Source: Phytophthora colocasiae
Taxonomy: Eukaryota; Oomycota; Peronosporomycetes; Peronosporales; Peronosporaceae
Direction of reading: 5' to 3'
Assembly: GCA_018806915.1 (NCBI GenBank)
Contig: JAGKQI010000091.1
Span: 2,170,001-2,234,000 of the forward strand
DNA length: 64,000 nt
The position numbers and the translations under genes were made by a program. Positions 22,032 through 35,012 of this stretch are shown in pieces (the stretch's first letter is position 1; each line of letters begins with the position of its first letter). The notes beneath the pieces were generated by a model, which had not been told where the DNA came from, ran no database searches, and saw nothing but the letters and a program-made list of their open reading frames with translations.

Positions 22032-25000
22032 TTACATCTCGAATATCTGTCGGTAAACAATATTCTGTGTGTACACTCCATCGGCGTCCACCTGGTCAGG
22101 ATACTCGATCATCACCTTGAGTCTCGACCGCGCTGTCACTCTCGATAACGCCACGTACAGCTGTCCGTGTGAGAAGCAAGGAGTCGCCAAGTATAGTCCG
22201 AGATTTTTGTACCGTTTGTCCTTGGGCCTTGTTGATTGTCATCGCAAACGCTGGTTGCACTGGGAACTGCTTACGACGTAGACGGAAGGGGAACTCACGC
22301 GTGTCCCCGTCACTGAGGAACACAACCCGCGGAATGAACACATGCTGGCCGTGGCGTTCCCCTGTCATGATGGTCGCATGGATCACGTGAGGTTTCAGCT
22401 CCACAACACGGAGGCGCGTTCCGTTGCACAGTCAAGATTGGGATTCAGGTTGCGCATCATCATGATCGGCGCACCCTTCTTCAGAGTTAGTTTGTGCGGC
22501 GGGATTCCGTTCATATTCACTGAATGCAGGAGTTCAGGCTCAAAGTAATCAGCGTCACCGTCATTATCCACTGAATCGTTGGACAAATACTCCTGGGCGT
22601 CACCTTCCAGCTTCTGAGAAACAGCTTCGTTGATACGCTGCACGATCATGTTCGTAGTCGTCAATATCGTTCGGTTGGCAAAGTACTCATCCGTGGCGAT
22701 CTCAGGGTTATTGATGTCTGCATACATCTCGTCAATGATGCGTCGCATGCCTCTGGGAGTGGTGCCAGGCCGAACCTCTTCATCTTCTTCTTCCGGCTCC
22801 TCCTCCGGTTCGCTCTCAATCAACATGTCGTCCGGGATCTTGATGAAATCTGGTCCAAGTCCAGCATTCACTTGGTGCCTTCCTTCGCCCACTTGAAGGA
22901 GAAACTCAGAGAATGCTGCCAGTTCTTCCGCTGTCGTTTCATTCGCAGCCGACCTCACACGCATGTTCTCCGTAAGATGAACTTGTTCGAATTTGCTCCA
23001 CAACTCCGAAGACTTTAGACACGCGTCGATGGTATCCGCAGGCGTTCCCTGCAGTACCACCGGTAGAATTTGTCTGAAATCTCCTGAAAGGACGACCACT
23101 TTCCCGCCAAAAGGTTCATCGATGTCCAAGATATCCCGTAGCGAACGGTCCACAGCCTCAAAAGCGTGACGATGGGCCATCGGAGCTTCGTCCCAGATAA
23201 TTAAACTGGCCATCTTGATAAGTTCCTTCAGGGCGGAGTTCTTATTGATCGCACACGTAGACTCCGCATTCAGCTTTAGCGGGATTCGAAAGGTAGAATG
23301 TGCAGTGCGACCACCCATTAGTAGAAGTGCGGCAATTCCACTCGAAGCTACCGCAATGGCAATTTTCCCAGACAAACGAACTTTTGCCAGGATGTGCTTG
23401 AGCAAGGTTGATTTTCCAGTACCACCAGGTCCATCCAGAAAAAATAACTTGTTGCCTTCTGAAGATCCATCGACAGCCGCCATGACTTTCGCGTAGATAG
23501 CTTGTTGACCTTCATTAAGTCCATCCTCATGCTCCACAATTTCTTGAAGCATGTGATAGTCATACGCCATGGTCTCGCGGTCAATCAAACTGTTGTTGGT
23601 CTGGAGTGCGTCTCGAAGAAGCAGATCAGGAAATCGGCAAGTTGTGGAAGGTCAAACTCATGTACCGCTTTCCCACTCACTTGAAGCAACTCGTTCAGAC
23701 TCTTTAGCGTGTTAAACATCACCACGTCGTCCTTCGCTTGGCCTTCCATGGCGCGGAATCGACGGTGGAAATCCTCAGACAATGCTCCGTAGAAATTATC
23801 CCATAGCTGACGCACCTGCCCAACCTGAGAGTATACTAACAGCGTAGCAAATAGCTGACGCAGTTGATACGCCATCTGGAACGTCGCGGCTTCCTCCATA
23901 CAGGCTGCCCACTCCTCATCATTCTCGAGATATCCTAGACGTAACGCGGCATCCTTATACGATCCACATACGACGTTATCCACAGTCCGGATATTCTGGA
24001 AAGAAGTAGGTCCTTTGCGATGGCATAGCAAGACGCGTAAGTAGAACCTCTCCTCATCTCGCGGAGACACGTGAATCATTCGTCCTAGTGCAGCTTGATA
24101 CTTTTTGCGGCGGACCCATATCTTGTGTTTGTCCCATCTAAAGTACTTCGGCACATCCTGATACACAATTGTCTTAGCTACCTGGTCTTCGGGCGCTCTA
24201 CTCGCACATATGTCGAAGAAGGCAGTAAGCTTCGTGCACTCACTACGATCCATGACGCGTTCCGGATCCTCGGTCTCGCGGAATACCACCATCTGCTCAC
24301 CTTCGAGGTGTACCGTGAGCTGGAAAACCGCATGGGACTTCCCTTGCACTACGTGCCCGAGGAGACGCATACACGCCTCAATGGGAGAGATGTACCTCGC
24401 GCTTAAGTATCGGATGATCTCGTTGGGTTCCCGTCTGTCGATATTACCTTCGTCTTGCACCGTCTCCACTGTAATCACAGCTCTGTCGGATCCCTTGTAC
24501 ACGTACTTGTAGAGATACTTCACCACTGACAGTGCTGTGCAGATTTCAATGTTGATGTGGCAGTTGTACTTGTATGAAAAGTATGGGTTGTATGGCACCA
24601 CCCACTGATTCAGCGTAGCATTGTCGTACCGTCTTCCATTGAATGTAAAAAATCCTTCCGATCGTCGTCGGCGTCTGTACTGCGGGAAACCGTCTTCGCT
24701 CACCTGCGTTGTATCCACGAACGGTTTCGGGTAGCCCTTTGTACACTTGCCATCCTTCATACAGACACACGATGGATTCGCCGCGCCACAGGGCCCGTGC
24801 ATCATATTCGTCATGACCGTTTCATAAAGGCCGGGGTTGGTGTCAGGATCCGGTACTTCCGCCGACACAATCTTGTCAATAATCTGCCTCGTGCGTGGCT
24901 TGTCCTCGTCCGCCAAGATGACAATGATGTGCGCATGAGGAAGTCCACGCTTTTGAAACTCCACCACGTAAATCCGAGCGGAAACCCGCCCAAGCACACC

Positions 25001-27812
25001 CTCGTCTAAGTCTTTTAAATGAGCAGCCAGCTTTTGCTGCCATACTCTCGCGACGATGTCTGGGTGGTCTTGGGCGCTCTGGTTAGGATCGCGAATCTGC
25101 TCTTGGATCTCTTCCCACTTTGGATTGCAAGTCATCGTGTCGAAGATATCTGGCTTGCCGTACTCCCTAACGATTGCCATCGAGTCTTGGTACGATTGGT
25201 ACATCTGACGCGGGCTCCTGAGTGAGAAGACGGTAAGATGATCTTCTTCCCAACCTGATTGAGGAAGTGCCTGTTTCGGGCTCGGTCGGGGTGAGCCAGC
25301 TCTCCAGTGTCACGATCATATTCCGCCAGAGTCCTTCGCCATCGCCCAGGATAGTCCTAGCCTCTTCCATAGCTTCGCTCAGGTACGCATCTCGCAGTCC
25401 ATTGTACTGGTAAGCACGGATCTCCTTCTGGTGAGTTGCTATCCAGCGAAGTTCTTCTTGCTCGCATTTGGCTCTCTGGTCCACACAATACTGTTGGAAA
25501 AGGCCCCCTTTATGTAGAGCTGATCGGTCATCGTCCTTTGGAAGAGTCGATACGCGACGTGCTCACGTAGAGCCATAGCGCGTTTGTTCCTGCGCACCAC
25601 ATCACCTTCGTACGTATCCGTATACGTCCACCCCAGTTCTCCATACGGAAGAAGTAGCGGGTACTGAAGGGGGTCGTAGTTGGCGTTTGTTTCCCAGAGA
25701 CGCATGAGATTTCTGTCTTTTGTATATACCAAGAGATCGCGAGGCTGTGCGAGGTTGCCGTCTTCAATCATAGTGACGGCCACTTCAGAAACCGTCGGCA
25801 GATTTTCAGTTCGAGGTCTGGAAGGATTGTTTCTCAGACGGAACACCAAGTCGATTGGCTGCTGCATATCGCTTTGACGCACCCTTTCGCCAAACGTGAG
25901 AAACTGCTGAGCGAACGGGTTGTACCTTTGCATCACCCGCTCGATGTCTAACAAAGCCACAGGGTCCAGGTCTGCGAAAATCCCCATACGTCTCTCAGCT
26001 CGGCGCTCCATGTCCGGATCGACGATATAGATCTGCGCAAACTTGGGCTGAGTCCTTTGGCCAGTTCGACGATCAATGTATGGCAACAACGAACCCATGT
26101 AGTGGCCCATAGCACCTTGAATTCGGTAGGAGTATACGCCACGTTCACCCGCGACGCTGTTGTCCTGGTTGACGTTCTGAAACCTACCCGTGGTCGGGTT
26201 TGAAGCACCGATAGACGTAAAGGCAAACGCCTGGTTGTACGCCCGTATCTGCTTTCGAAAGTTGGGGTCTCCGTAAAGCTGGAGAAGTTCGTCTGGAGCT
26301 GGGGCCAGAGGTGGTAGTCTGACTTTCCCCTCGATACAGCAGGCAGACTCGCTTTCACCAGGCCACTTCCACGCGTTACAGTGACCGCACACCGTAGTGG
26401 GAGGCAGCCGGTGGCGTTTGGTGTCTTCATCAACATCTGGACCTGTGACCATCGACGGACGGAAATCTTCATGGTTTGCAAGTGCTTTTCGATGGCGAGT
26501 GATACGTCGACGTTCTCGAACACGCTCGCGCTCCTCTTCGCGCTCTTCCTCCGTTTGTAACGCCCTTCTAATGGCGTGACGCTCTCGGTCCCGTTCTCGC
26601 TCTGCCGCACGCTGCTCCTCGTCTTGTTGCTCTCTAGCAAACGATTGCCGCTCTCTGTTGCTCTCCCGCTCAACATCACGCCCCTCTGGGGTCTGGTGCT
26701 CCCTTGAACTTGCGCGACGTTGCCTGTCAAGTTCACGTTCTGCCGCACGCTGCTCCTCGTCCTGTTGCTGTCTAGCATACGATTGCCGCTCTCTGTTGCT
26801 CTCCCGCTCAACATCACGCTCCTCTGGGGTCTGGTGCTCTCTTGAACTTGCGCGACGTTGCCTGTCAAGTTCACGCTCTGCCGCACGCTGCTCCTCGTCC
26901 TGTTGCTGTCTAGCATACGATTGCCGCTCTTTGTTGCTCTCCCGCTCAACATCACGCTCCTCTGGGGTCTGGTGCTCCCTTGAACTTGCGCGACGTTGCC
27001 TGCTCAAGTTCACGCTCTGCCGCACGCTGCTCCTCGTCCTGTTGCTCTCTAGCAAACGATTGCCGCTCTCTGTTGCTCTCCCGCTCAACATCACGCTCCT
27101 CTGGGGTCTGGTGCTCTCTTGAACTTGCGCGACGTTGCCTGTCAAGTTCACGCTCTGCCGCACGCTCCTCATCCGTCTGACGGGCACGTCGGGATGCCTG
27201 AACCACAGCATTTGCTTCGCGCTCCTCCTTGCGTTCATTCTCGTCTTGCTGGGAACGACGAATGGCCCTTGTTTCTGTGTTTCGTTGTCGTTCGATGTCT
27301 CGGTCTTCTTGGGAAAGTTGGGAGCGTATTTGCGCTTGGCGCTCACTGGCAATATCAAGACCAATCTGACCCTGAAGGCCCCGTCGATTTAGCTGTTCAA
27401 GCCGGTTTCTTTCGCGATCTGCTACCACTTGTTCAGCACTTCGTTGAGCTCTCCGTTGCCGCTGGCGTTCGGCATTCCGTTTCCGCGTACGTTCGCGTTG
27501 GGAAGAGCTCATGTTTGCCCGCCGCAGCCTGGCTCTCTCTGCGTCACTCATCCTAAGCGCCGCAGCACTGGATGGATTCGTAGTGGGGGCCAAGGTTGTT
27601 CCTCTCGGAGGAACCACCGGTGCATCTACAGTGGCTACAATGGGGTCGCCTGAAACCGAAACGTTGTTTACCTGCTGACTGAGTAGTTCCAATTCTCGCG
27701 AAGCCCTCGAAAAACAGTTGCGTGCCTGCTTCCTTCTGTTGATCCGTCGTCGCTTTGCAGAAGGCGATTCAACCTCTGCTGGAGTTGCGTTCACGCGCTC
27801 CGCTTCGTCCAA
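22032..27812 (-). pseudogene. Helitron Rep-helicase transposase, copy 2, frameshifted
   Basis: About 5.8 kb of coding sequence for a protein near 1900 aa. Minus-strand order: charged repeats (26612-27164), zinc-finger-like CGHC motif, HUH as PHAHI (24926-24940), Y2 motif KYLYKYVYK (about 24497-24523), then a Pif1-type SF1B helicase with Walker A GPGGTGKST, Walker B IIWDEAPM, GDFRQILPV, TINKAQGQTV. The helicase core from 22395 to 23588 is open, Walker A included. Frames break at an extra base near 27003, at shortened homopolymers near 25540, near 25217 and 25330, and near 22431 and 22205. These breaks are not the same as in copies 1 and 3. Confidence 0.88.
26612..27164 (-). repeat. 138-bp coding minisatellite, 4 copies
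   Basis: Same array as at 2171-2722, with four units. One unit carries an extra base near 27003 (TGCTCAAG instead of TGTCAAG), which breaks the reading frame inside the array. Confidence 0.9.
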
Positions 27813-28798
27813 ACGATGCTGCAGCTGTCCTCGACGGTCGTCTCTACACAGTAGACTGTTAGAAGACTTCCAACAGCACGAAACATTAATTTTACGTACC
27901 TATCCCGCTTCGTGCCGACCCTGACCGGAGCCATAGCCTTCCCTCGCAAAAAAGCACAAAGGAAGCAGCGTTAGACAACGGTCTAACACTGAATAATTGT
28001 ATTTTAACTGTAAACTAATTCTTGATAGGTGAAATTGAACATGCAGCGCATGCCGTTCTGCCCCTGACACGGTAAGCAGCATGAAATGTCTCCATAACAT
28101 GTGCCGGTCTCACACGACCACTGGCCCAAGGCTGAGGTGGGTGGCCCGGCCAAGCCGGCTTTATCACCACATGGATCCACCCAGGACCCCGGATTGGTAT
28201 GAGGCTTCCCATGCCGCTGGCGGGCGAACATGGGCGTCTCAGGGTCGGGGCTCGAAGAGCAATGAGAGGCAGAACTGAGACAGGAACGGCGAAGGGTGGC
28301 CAGCTGCAACCTTTTATCCCAAAAATGGGAAGGTCATGGATTTGGGCGCAAAAGCTACAGTACCCAAATTTCAATTTTCACCAAAGTACCCGCAGGGATG
28401 GCTTACTTGCAAATGGGCAATATTGTAGATTCAGGTGGACTGCCCGGCGTCTGTGCGCTCGAGAGGGTCTCGGTCAGAATGGCCGTGGCGTGGCACCCAC
28501 TGCAACCCTCCCTCAAGCCCCGCAGAGGACCTGTCAGAGTCCTCCGCAGGCTCCAGCCCACCCTTAATTTTGTACACACCAGCTCCCAGTTGCCCCAATG
28601 TGGTACCAGTTCTCCCACAAGGCGGAACACCCGACACCGTAAAGATTTTAATAGCTATATTATGTTTATATGGGTACTTACCGAGTATTCCTAGGCTGGC
28701 TGCGCCGCTCGATCACTCCTGTCCTCGCTAGCCGCCGCGCCGTTCGCGTAATGTCCTCTGTCGCTGCTGACGCCGTTTGCGTTTTGGAATGAAAGAAT

Positions 28799-28984
28799 TA
28801 GCGCATAAACCTGCGTAGCTACCTGTCTCTCCATTTTGTACATGTACGTATTCTATACTGTATTTTCCCATGGTGTAGCCTATCCCTATGTTCTAGACTG
28901 CTCTCAGGAATGCCGAAATTACAAATATAGCCCACTAATGATAACCCTCTCAAGGGCCTCTGATTGGTCGTTTTAAATTCTAGA
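28799..28984. other. 185-bp inverted segment inside Helitron copy 2
   Basis: Between GAATGAAAGAATT and AGACGTTGAACAC, this segment is the exact reverse complement of 4370-4554 and of the corresponding part of copy 3 (about 44776-44963). The junctions carry TAG/CTA words at both ends (CTAGAATTT at one end and GCGCTA at the other). All other leader sequence keeps its orientation. Confidence 0.85.
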
Positions 28985-29401
28985 AGACGTTGAACACACA
29001 CACAACGGACACACAGACACACAGACACACAGACACACAGACACACAGACACACAGACGCGGCACTAGCCTACTGTGTTGAGATAGTAGAAGTAGAGCTT
29101 ACTATGACTGAAACAACACCTCAATAGTAGACCCTTTAAGCAGGCATCTCGCTATTTGTATGTAAATTCACCTAACCCTATATAATCATTTACATGCGGC
29201 CTGAGGTGTTGATTTACTTTAAGGAAGTCGAATCTCTGTATTAGGGATTTGTATGGGGGGTCGTGGGAAGCAACTTCTTGGTGCCCAAACAACATCCGAG
29301 GGTTATTTGGTGTTATTTGACCAATGAACGACCGTCACGCTTCAAAAAAGGCTGAAATGGAAAATATTTGTTTTTGTGACTTTGGTGAATTTGAAAGTGT
29401 A

Positions 29402-29592
29402 GTCATACTAGAAAGTACGCGTCATACCTCCAAGTACGAGTTCATACCATAAAGTACGCGTTCATACCAAAAAGTACGCGTTCATACCAGAATGTATGAT
29501 ACGTATGACCTCGTACTTCCTGGTATGACCTCGTACTTCTTGGTATGAACTCGTACCTTTGGTATGAACTCGTACTTTTTGGTATGAACACG
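29402..29592. repeat. Inverted iteron array, unit 2
   Basis: Same layout and nearly the same length as 5685-5877, with about five monomers on each side of the centre ATGTATGATACGTAT. One monomer is a base shorter. Confidence 0.75.
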
Positions 29593-29670
29593 ATAGTTAA
29601 ATGAACACCATAGTAGCAATGAAAAACGTCGTAGACATCAGTCTTATGGCCTCCCCGTCTCACTACAGCC

Positions 29671-30651
29671 TCAACTACTTCGAGCCGCCTGCTTTGCCTT
29701 CAGGTACGATTCCTTGTACTGCCGAAAGGTAGCACATGGCCCAATGCTCTCAGTTTCGAGATGGTCTTTTCAACTTGGTCACTTGCTCACCCCGCTCGGC
29801 TTCGGCCTTGTCCTTCCGAGCTTGGAATTCAGCCAGGTGTCGGTCCCTTGCTCTCATGTAGCGCTCCACCATCTTGCGATAGTCTCGAAAGTTTGCTGTC
29901 AGCGTCTCAAAGTCGTATTCAGTCTGGTCGCTTTGCTTTACGTGCCAAAGCTACTCGCCGGCGCTCATTGGAATACTCCACATCCGTCATAGCGTCCAGT
30001 TCCGCTTGGGGCTTCATGTCGATATCGGCCTTCAGTCCATCTCCAAAAGCGTTGAAGGCCCTGGCAGTCTTGTCCCAGTGCGCCATCACTTCCTCAATGC
30101 GGGCTCCAAACCTGTTCTTCTGTCCGCGCAGCTTGTCCGGATGGAGAACGAAGATTGCTGCCCGGTAAAGCTCTTTCGGTGTGGTCATGATAGGACCGTG
30201 GTTGTACTTTGCCTTGCAACGTGCCTTCAGCTCTTCAAGAAAGTGGGCGAAAAGCTCTGGGTCCAAGCTGACACCATAGAGCAAATTTCGCTTTGATAGA
30301 GCTGTCCAAGCCGTACACTCCAGTTCTTCCACCTCAACTTGCTGAGCTTCGAGTTCAGAGAGCTGCTTCCGAGCCACTAAACGTTACATGGGTTAAAAAA
30401 TATAATATTTTTTTCCAAATATTTACAGCATATACCTTCAAGGCGTCCGAATTGGTCGAATATGCGCTTTTCCTGCCGCTTTTGGAGGACCTTCACCTTA
30501 TTGCGGGCGTATGAGTCCCGGTTTATCGCCTTTCGCGACTTTGCCGGCTTCTTCTTGCCACACACCTTGCGGTGCTTGGCCATGTTCGACTTGACACGAG
30601 CTTGGAGCATGTGGGGCACTCGCCCTTCGCTGGGGTGTCACTACTCTCCAT
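29671..30651 (-). pseudogene. C2HC zinc-finger coiled-coil protein, copy 2, frameshifted
   Basis: Exon 1 is 30436-30651, a 59-nt GT-AG intron occupies 30377-30435, and exon 2 is 29671-30376. Exon 1 has the same one-base loss as copy 1 (near 30590). Exon 2 has an added base in GTCTGGTCGCTTTGC (near 29930) and losses near 29750 and 29768, so this is the most damaged of the three copies. Confidence 0.65.
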
Positions 30652-31046
30652 TGTCCGACCAATTTCTACGACTTCAATATTCGGAGCGTCTGGTTGGTCA
30701 ATACTGATTTTTGTTGTGGTCGCATATGATTGGCTAATAAAAATGTTATTTGGGTGTTATTGGTGTTGTTTCAGGGAAAGAAGTATGACTACTTTGTGTT
30801 TCATAGTTTTTTTTGACGCGTCGTCGTTTTGTGTCGATGGCCCGACTATGAAAACTACCTTTCTAGACTAATTTTAAGACAACAAGACCAAACGGGACTA
30901 TAATCCCTGTCCCGGCTGTGTAAAACCTGTCCGCCAATCAGAGACGACATGGAACACCATTGGTTGGAAATCTCTGTGACACGCCTTCGTTGGCGTTGCT
31001 GCCCAGAAATTCTCCCTCAGTCCAGAATCTGCCGCCTCGAGGAAAG

Positions 31047-33111
31047 ATGGTGAAGTTTTTCTGTGCGGTCGTTGGGGAGGCGGAAAACGCGTTCGAGGTG
31101 GACATCGCTGAAGACGATTCGGTGTCCGCGTTGAAGAAGGTGATCAGAGCGGAGCCAGATTTCGGCTACTCTAACAGCAAAATGCAGCTCTTCTTGACGA
31201 AGAAGGACGGCGCGTGGCTGGATGTGGCTGGGGCGACAACTGTGGTCTCCGATGACCTTCAACATTTCACACCGATGGACCCCACCCTGAAAGTCAGGAA
31301 TGAAGAGTACTTCGGATCGAATTTTCATCCAGGTGAGGGCCAAGTTCACGTGTTGCTGGAGATCTCGGAGATGCCACCGAGATAAAAACAGAGAGTGGGT
31401 GATGATGAAACTGAGCAGATATTACCAGAAGAATTGGACGTGGTGGAGCTTGGACAGAGCTTAAATCGTGACACGGACCTGGCTCCTGAAGCATTATTGA
31501 AGACCCCAAAAAAAGTTGTTGGTGTAGCTTTGAAGAGGGGATTCTTGTACGTCCGACAGGAGTATTGGGATGTGTACGGGATTCTGAATGAAAAATTGGC
31601 TCAGCAGGACATCGATAGAGTACTCGTGATTGGTAGTCCTGGCATTGGGAAGTCGGTATTTGGAGTGTTTTTGCTGCTGCTGTTCATGTCAGAGCACAAA
31701 AATGTGGCATACCGACCTCTTCGTAAAGGTAATAAACTGTATTACTTCACTTGGGACGCAAACAAGAACCGCTACGAGGTATCATTCACACCAGTTTCTG
31801 GACATCGCTACGATGGATTGTTTGATGGCGACGAGTCCGGTGGGGCCTGGGTGGATGATACTGGTACTGTTTTTCTGCATTGCTACCTGTTCGCAAGTCC
31901 ACGCACACGCAACTACAATGAGTTTGTGAAAGAAGGATGTGCTACGATCTACATGAATCCATGGACCACGGAGGAGTGCCAAAAGTTTGTGGACAAAGTA
32001 AAGTTGGATGGGATTGAGTGGTTAGAGAGATTCAACCTTGTCGGGGGCAAGCCACGATTGCTGTTTTCGATTTCGCGAACCCTGGACTCTTTGAAGAATG
32101 ATGTTCGATCCGCTATTCCTGCATTTGAAAACCTGAAGACTGTAATCAAAAACGTCCAGGAAGGCAACCGCTTCGGCATGGTGAATCACATTCTATTCGT
32201 GTTGTTTCGCGACGAACGTTCACCCAAAGGATACGCTATGAAGTTTGCATCTGACGAGATCGAGTGTTCGGTCTATGCTGCGTTCACTACTGCGGAGGTG
32301 GATGAGATTAAAAAGCTCCTTATGACGCCAAACCCGGACGCGCAATCGTGGCGAGGTCACATTGTGCGAGATACGTCTTCTTACCAGCGCTGCCACCTGC
32401 AAAATATTGGTGCGAGCACTCGAAAGGAAAGATACCATTGAGGGTTCCATTCAATCGCTGGGTCCGTACAAGGCGAAGTCCACGAAATTTCAAGGTGCGT
32501 CGCAGATTGTTGCTGAAGAGTGTCTGTATCAGCCCGTTTCGAAGACGTTTCCTTCAGTTGATGGTGTTCTCGTTGTAACACGTGAAAAGCGTATTATATA
32601 TCTTCAGACGACTGTGACCTTAAAACACCCCATCCAGCACGATGCTCTCAAAAAGGTCATCGAGACTTTGGTGGACAATGGATTTAAAGACTATACGCAC
32701 ATTCTTCTCTTCCTGGTCGAGGCTGATACTTACGATCAGTTCGAACCCCAGAAATTCAGAAATGTGAACAAGACGATACGCAAGGAAAACCCTGACTTCA
32801 AGGTGGTGGTTACGCAGTATGTTGGCAAGATCGAAAATGGTGGCGAGTCTCAAGAGGCTCAGGGACAGGACAACGACAAGGATGGCGAGGATCAAGACGA
32901 GAACAACGACAAAACTGGTTCAGCGACTCCTTCTACGTCTTCACACAATCTACGTCCACGTACTAAAAATGCAAAAGCCCCAGCCAAGGCAACACGCAGC
33001 CGTGCTCCTGCCTCCACCAAGCAAAGTAGAGGCACTAAAAACCCGAAGGCCTCCTCCGCCAAGCGTCCTTCGTCTAGCTCGAGGTCCAAGAAAGGTAAAA
33101 CGAGCAAGTAA
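31047..33111 (+). pseudogene. CRN (Crinkler) effector, copy 2, nonsense and frameshift
   Basis: Nearly identical to the copy at 8251 and carrying the same extra base (near 32363). In addition a single A-to-T change makes TAA at 31383-31385, right after the HVLV motif and just inside the basic NLS-like stretch. An intact header of about 112 residues could still be made. Six bases are missing upstream of the start (near 30995). The header has LFLTK instead of LFLAK. Confidence 0.8.
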
Positions 33112-34021
33112 TTGTTGGCTATCATCAATTACGGACTCAAGCAAAGAATGACGGAGAATGAGAAGAAGATCACCGTGTTGAAGCTCTTGATAAAGGCTCA
33201 ACGCATCGTGGTCTTAATAATACCCGGTACCCAATGTTTCTGCACCAGCGAGCTACAGCTCTTCGTAATACGTTTGGTTTGCCTTTGATTTTGGCTGTGT
33301 TGTGTAGTCTTCTAAGAGTCCTCACTTCTCGTCTAGCGCGGAAATCGATATTATCGTGAGTGAGACGTATTCTTCTAGGCTTTATTGATAAACCCAAACT
33401 GCGGGGCCTTAGCATGGCCACTCGCAAAGCACATTGGTTTGTGCACGTACAAAACTTGCCGACGAAGAAGAAAAACCACGTGAAATAACAGACCAAAGGC
33501 GCGATCGGTGCAAACGTCAATAGAGGCTTTCAGAAGCCCCGGAAATTGCAAAAACCCGTAGTCATAATCACGTAGCGCAGCCATCTATTTTTAGCGCGAC
33601 CCCTCCCACGTGTTTTTCGATTCCGAAATCCCGTGCCGAGCACCCTTGCTACGGGGTAACGAACGATACCGGATTTCAGTGCGGAAGCTGCAGGCCTCGG
33701 ATGCCCGTCCTAATGAAAGGCCCGGATGGAATATCTACCCGAATGAGCGGGCCATGCGCTTATGAGCTGTGTGAGGCTCATGAGAGTGAAGAGCTGGTAG
33801 TGGAAGAGTGCCATTGATGTCTAAGGCTGCCTCTATTGGGGAAGACTACGTGATTTTGTCACGGGTTTATTAGAGTTTCCCGGTAAACCTGAAGCGGCCT
33901 TTCGTACCGAAAACCCTTAGTCAAAAAGCGGTATCCTGCCACGTGTTTTTCACTACGTGATTTTCATTTTCCGGGGCTTCTGAAAGTCTCTAATGTCACC
34001 AAGAAACAGTCGGCAAGGGGT
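33112..34021. other. Spacer after CRN copy 2
   Basis: Same sequence as 10316-11221 with a 4-bp duplication (GAACGA near 33661). No gene seen. Confidence 0.4.
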
Positions 34022-34909
34022 CAAACTGATCACTCTGCGCGATATCTCGAAGTCCAAGCCTCGGTGAATTGCATTCTCGTCGGCTCTTATCAAGGGACAA
34101 AAGACTACAGTAGAGATTGTCATCATGTTCTTCATTGGTGCCACTCCCAGAGATGAAAGGCAAAGTGGTCATAACTCTGCTCGCATATACGTTCGTCAAG
34201 GAGGAGCTTGCGGAACGTTTGATGAAAATGTCAAAGGAAGACAGATCAATTACGCAAGTCTCTTGCAGGATTTCCAAATGGTGCAGCGTTTGATGGATGG
34301 CTTTTCGAGGTTGTTGTGCTTGAAACTTGGCTGCACACTGCAACTGTGGCCTCTACCAAGTAAAGAGGCAATCCCTGGAAGTCGCAAGCGCAATCAAGCA
34401 CCGACTGCGAGCAAGGACATGAAACTTAAGCCGCTAGAGATTGAAGAGGGCGAAATAGACGAATTTATCCCCAGAGATGGCGACGCTGGGCCCGTACCAT
34501 CAGACGATGACTAAGAGTCGATTAACGGATTTCATATCCGGAAAATGCCGAAGACCGATCGAGTGGAACGCCAAGCACCGGTTGACCATGGTCCAGATGA
34601 CGATTTCACAGACGCATCCCGTCAATGCGTCGGGGATGCTCAAGGTCCTGGACAAACTTGGGGTTGATGGAGGTGAAAGCTCATCCGGAGCGAGTGGCTT
34701 TGATCCGGGGACTCTGCCGTACTACAGCAGCTAAATTGAAGAAGCGCAACATTGCCTCAGTCGATCAACTGCGGGAAGAAATCGTTAAAGGCCTCAAGGT
34801 TGTCTCGGAAGCTGTCAAGGAGAGGCTTAACAACGTACGAGGCGAATCCAACAGCCTCACGATGGCGAAAATCCCGCAGTTCGTTTGCTGTCTTCATGGG
34901 GAAGTTTGA
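34022..34909 (+). pseudogene. Decayed CRN/RHS-like remnant, copy 2
   Basis: Almost the same as the copy at 11222, including the 88-bp deletion near 34704. Frame pieces KVVITLLAYTFVKEELAERL and KKRNIASVDQLREEIVKGL are visible, and the last one ends at 34909. Confidence 0.4.
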
Positions 34910-35012
34910 GGTGATGAAGATGCGTAGGTGTCCCGGAATTTGTTAGCTTGACTTTGGAATTCCTCAAGTAGTAGCACTGCACTATGAATATTCCTTCAAC
35001 TTCTTGACGGAA

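Larger units (their letters stand above)
21827..29083 (-). mobile_element. Helitron copy 2, complete
   Basis: A 7257-bp autonomous-type Helitron on the minus strand. 3' end: hairpin, then CACTCGG, then CTAG at 21830-21827, followed by T. 5' end: TCTCAACACAGTAGG from 29083, preceded by A (t at 29084). It holds one long broken Rep-helicase gene and a 1.27-kb leader with an (ACACACAG)n tract (about 28990-29055). A 185-bp part of the leader is inverted relative to the other copies. Confidence 0.9.

Noticed and set aside
25439..27364. Alternative minus-strand frame with NLTGNVAQVQ repeats in the transposase N-terminus
   Set aside because: Out-of-frame reading of the same minisatellite; it joins the true frame only through an indel.
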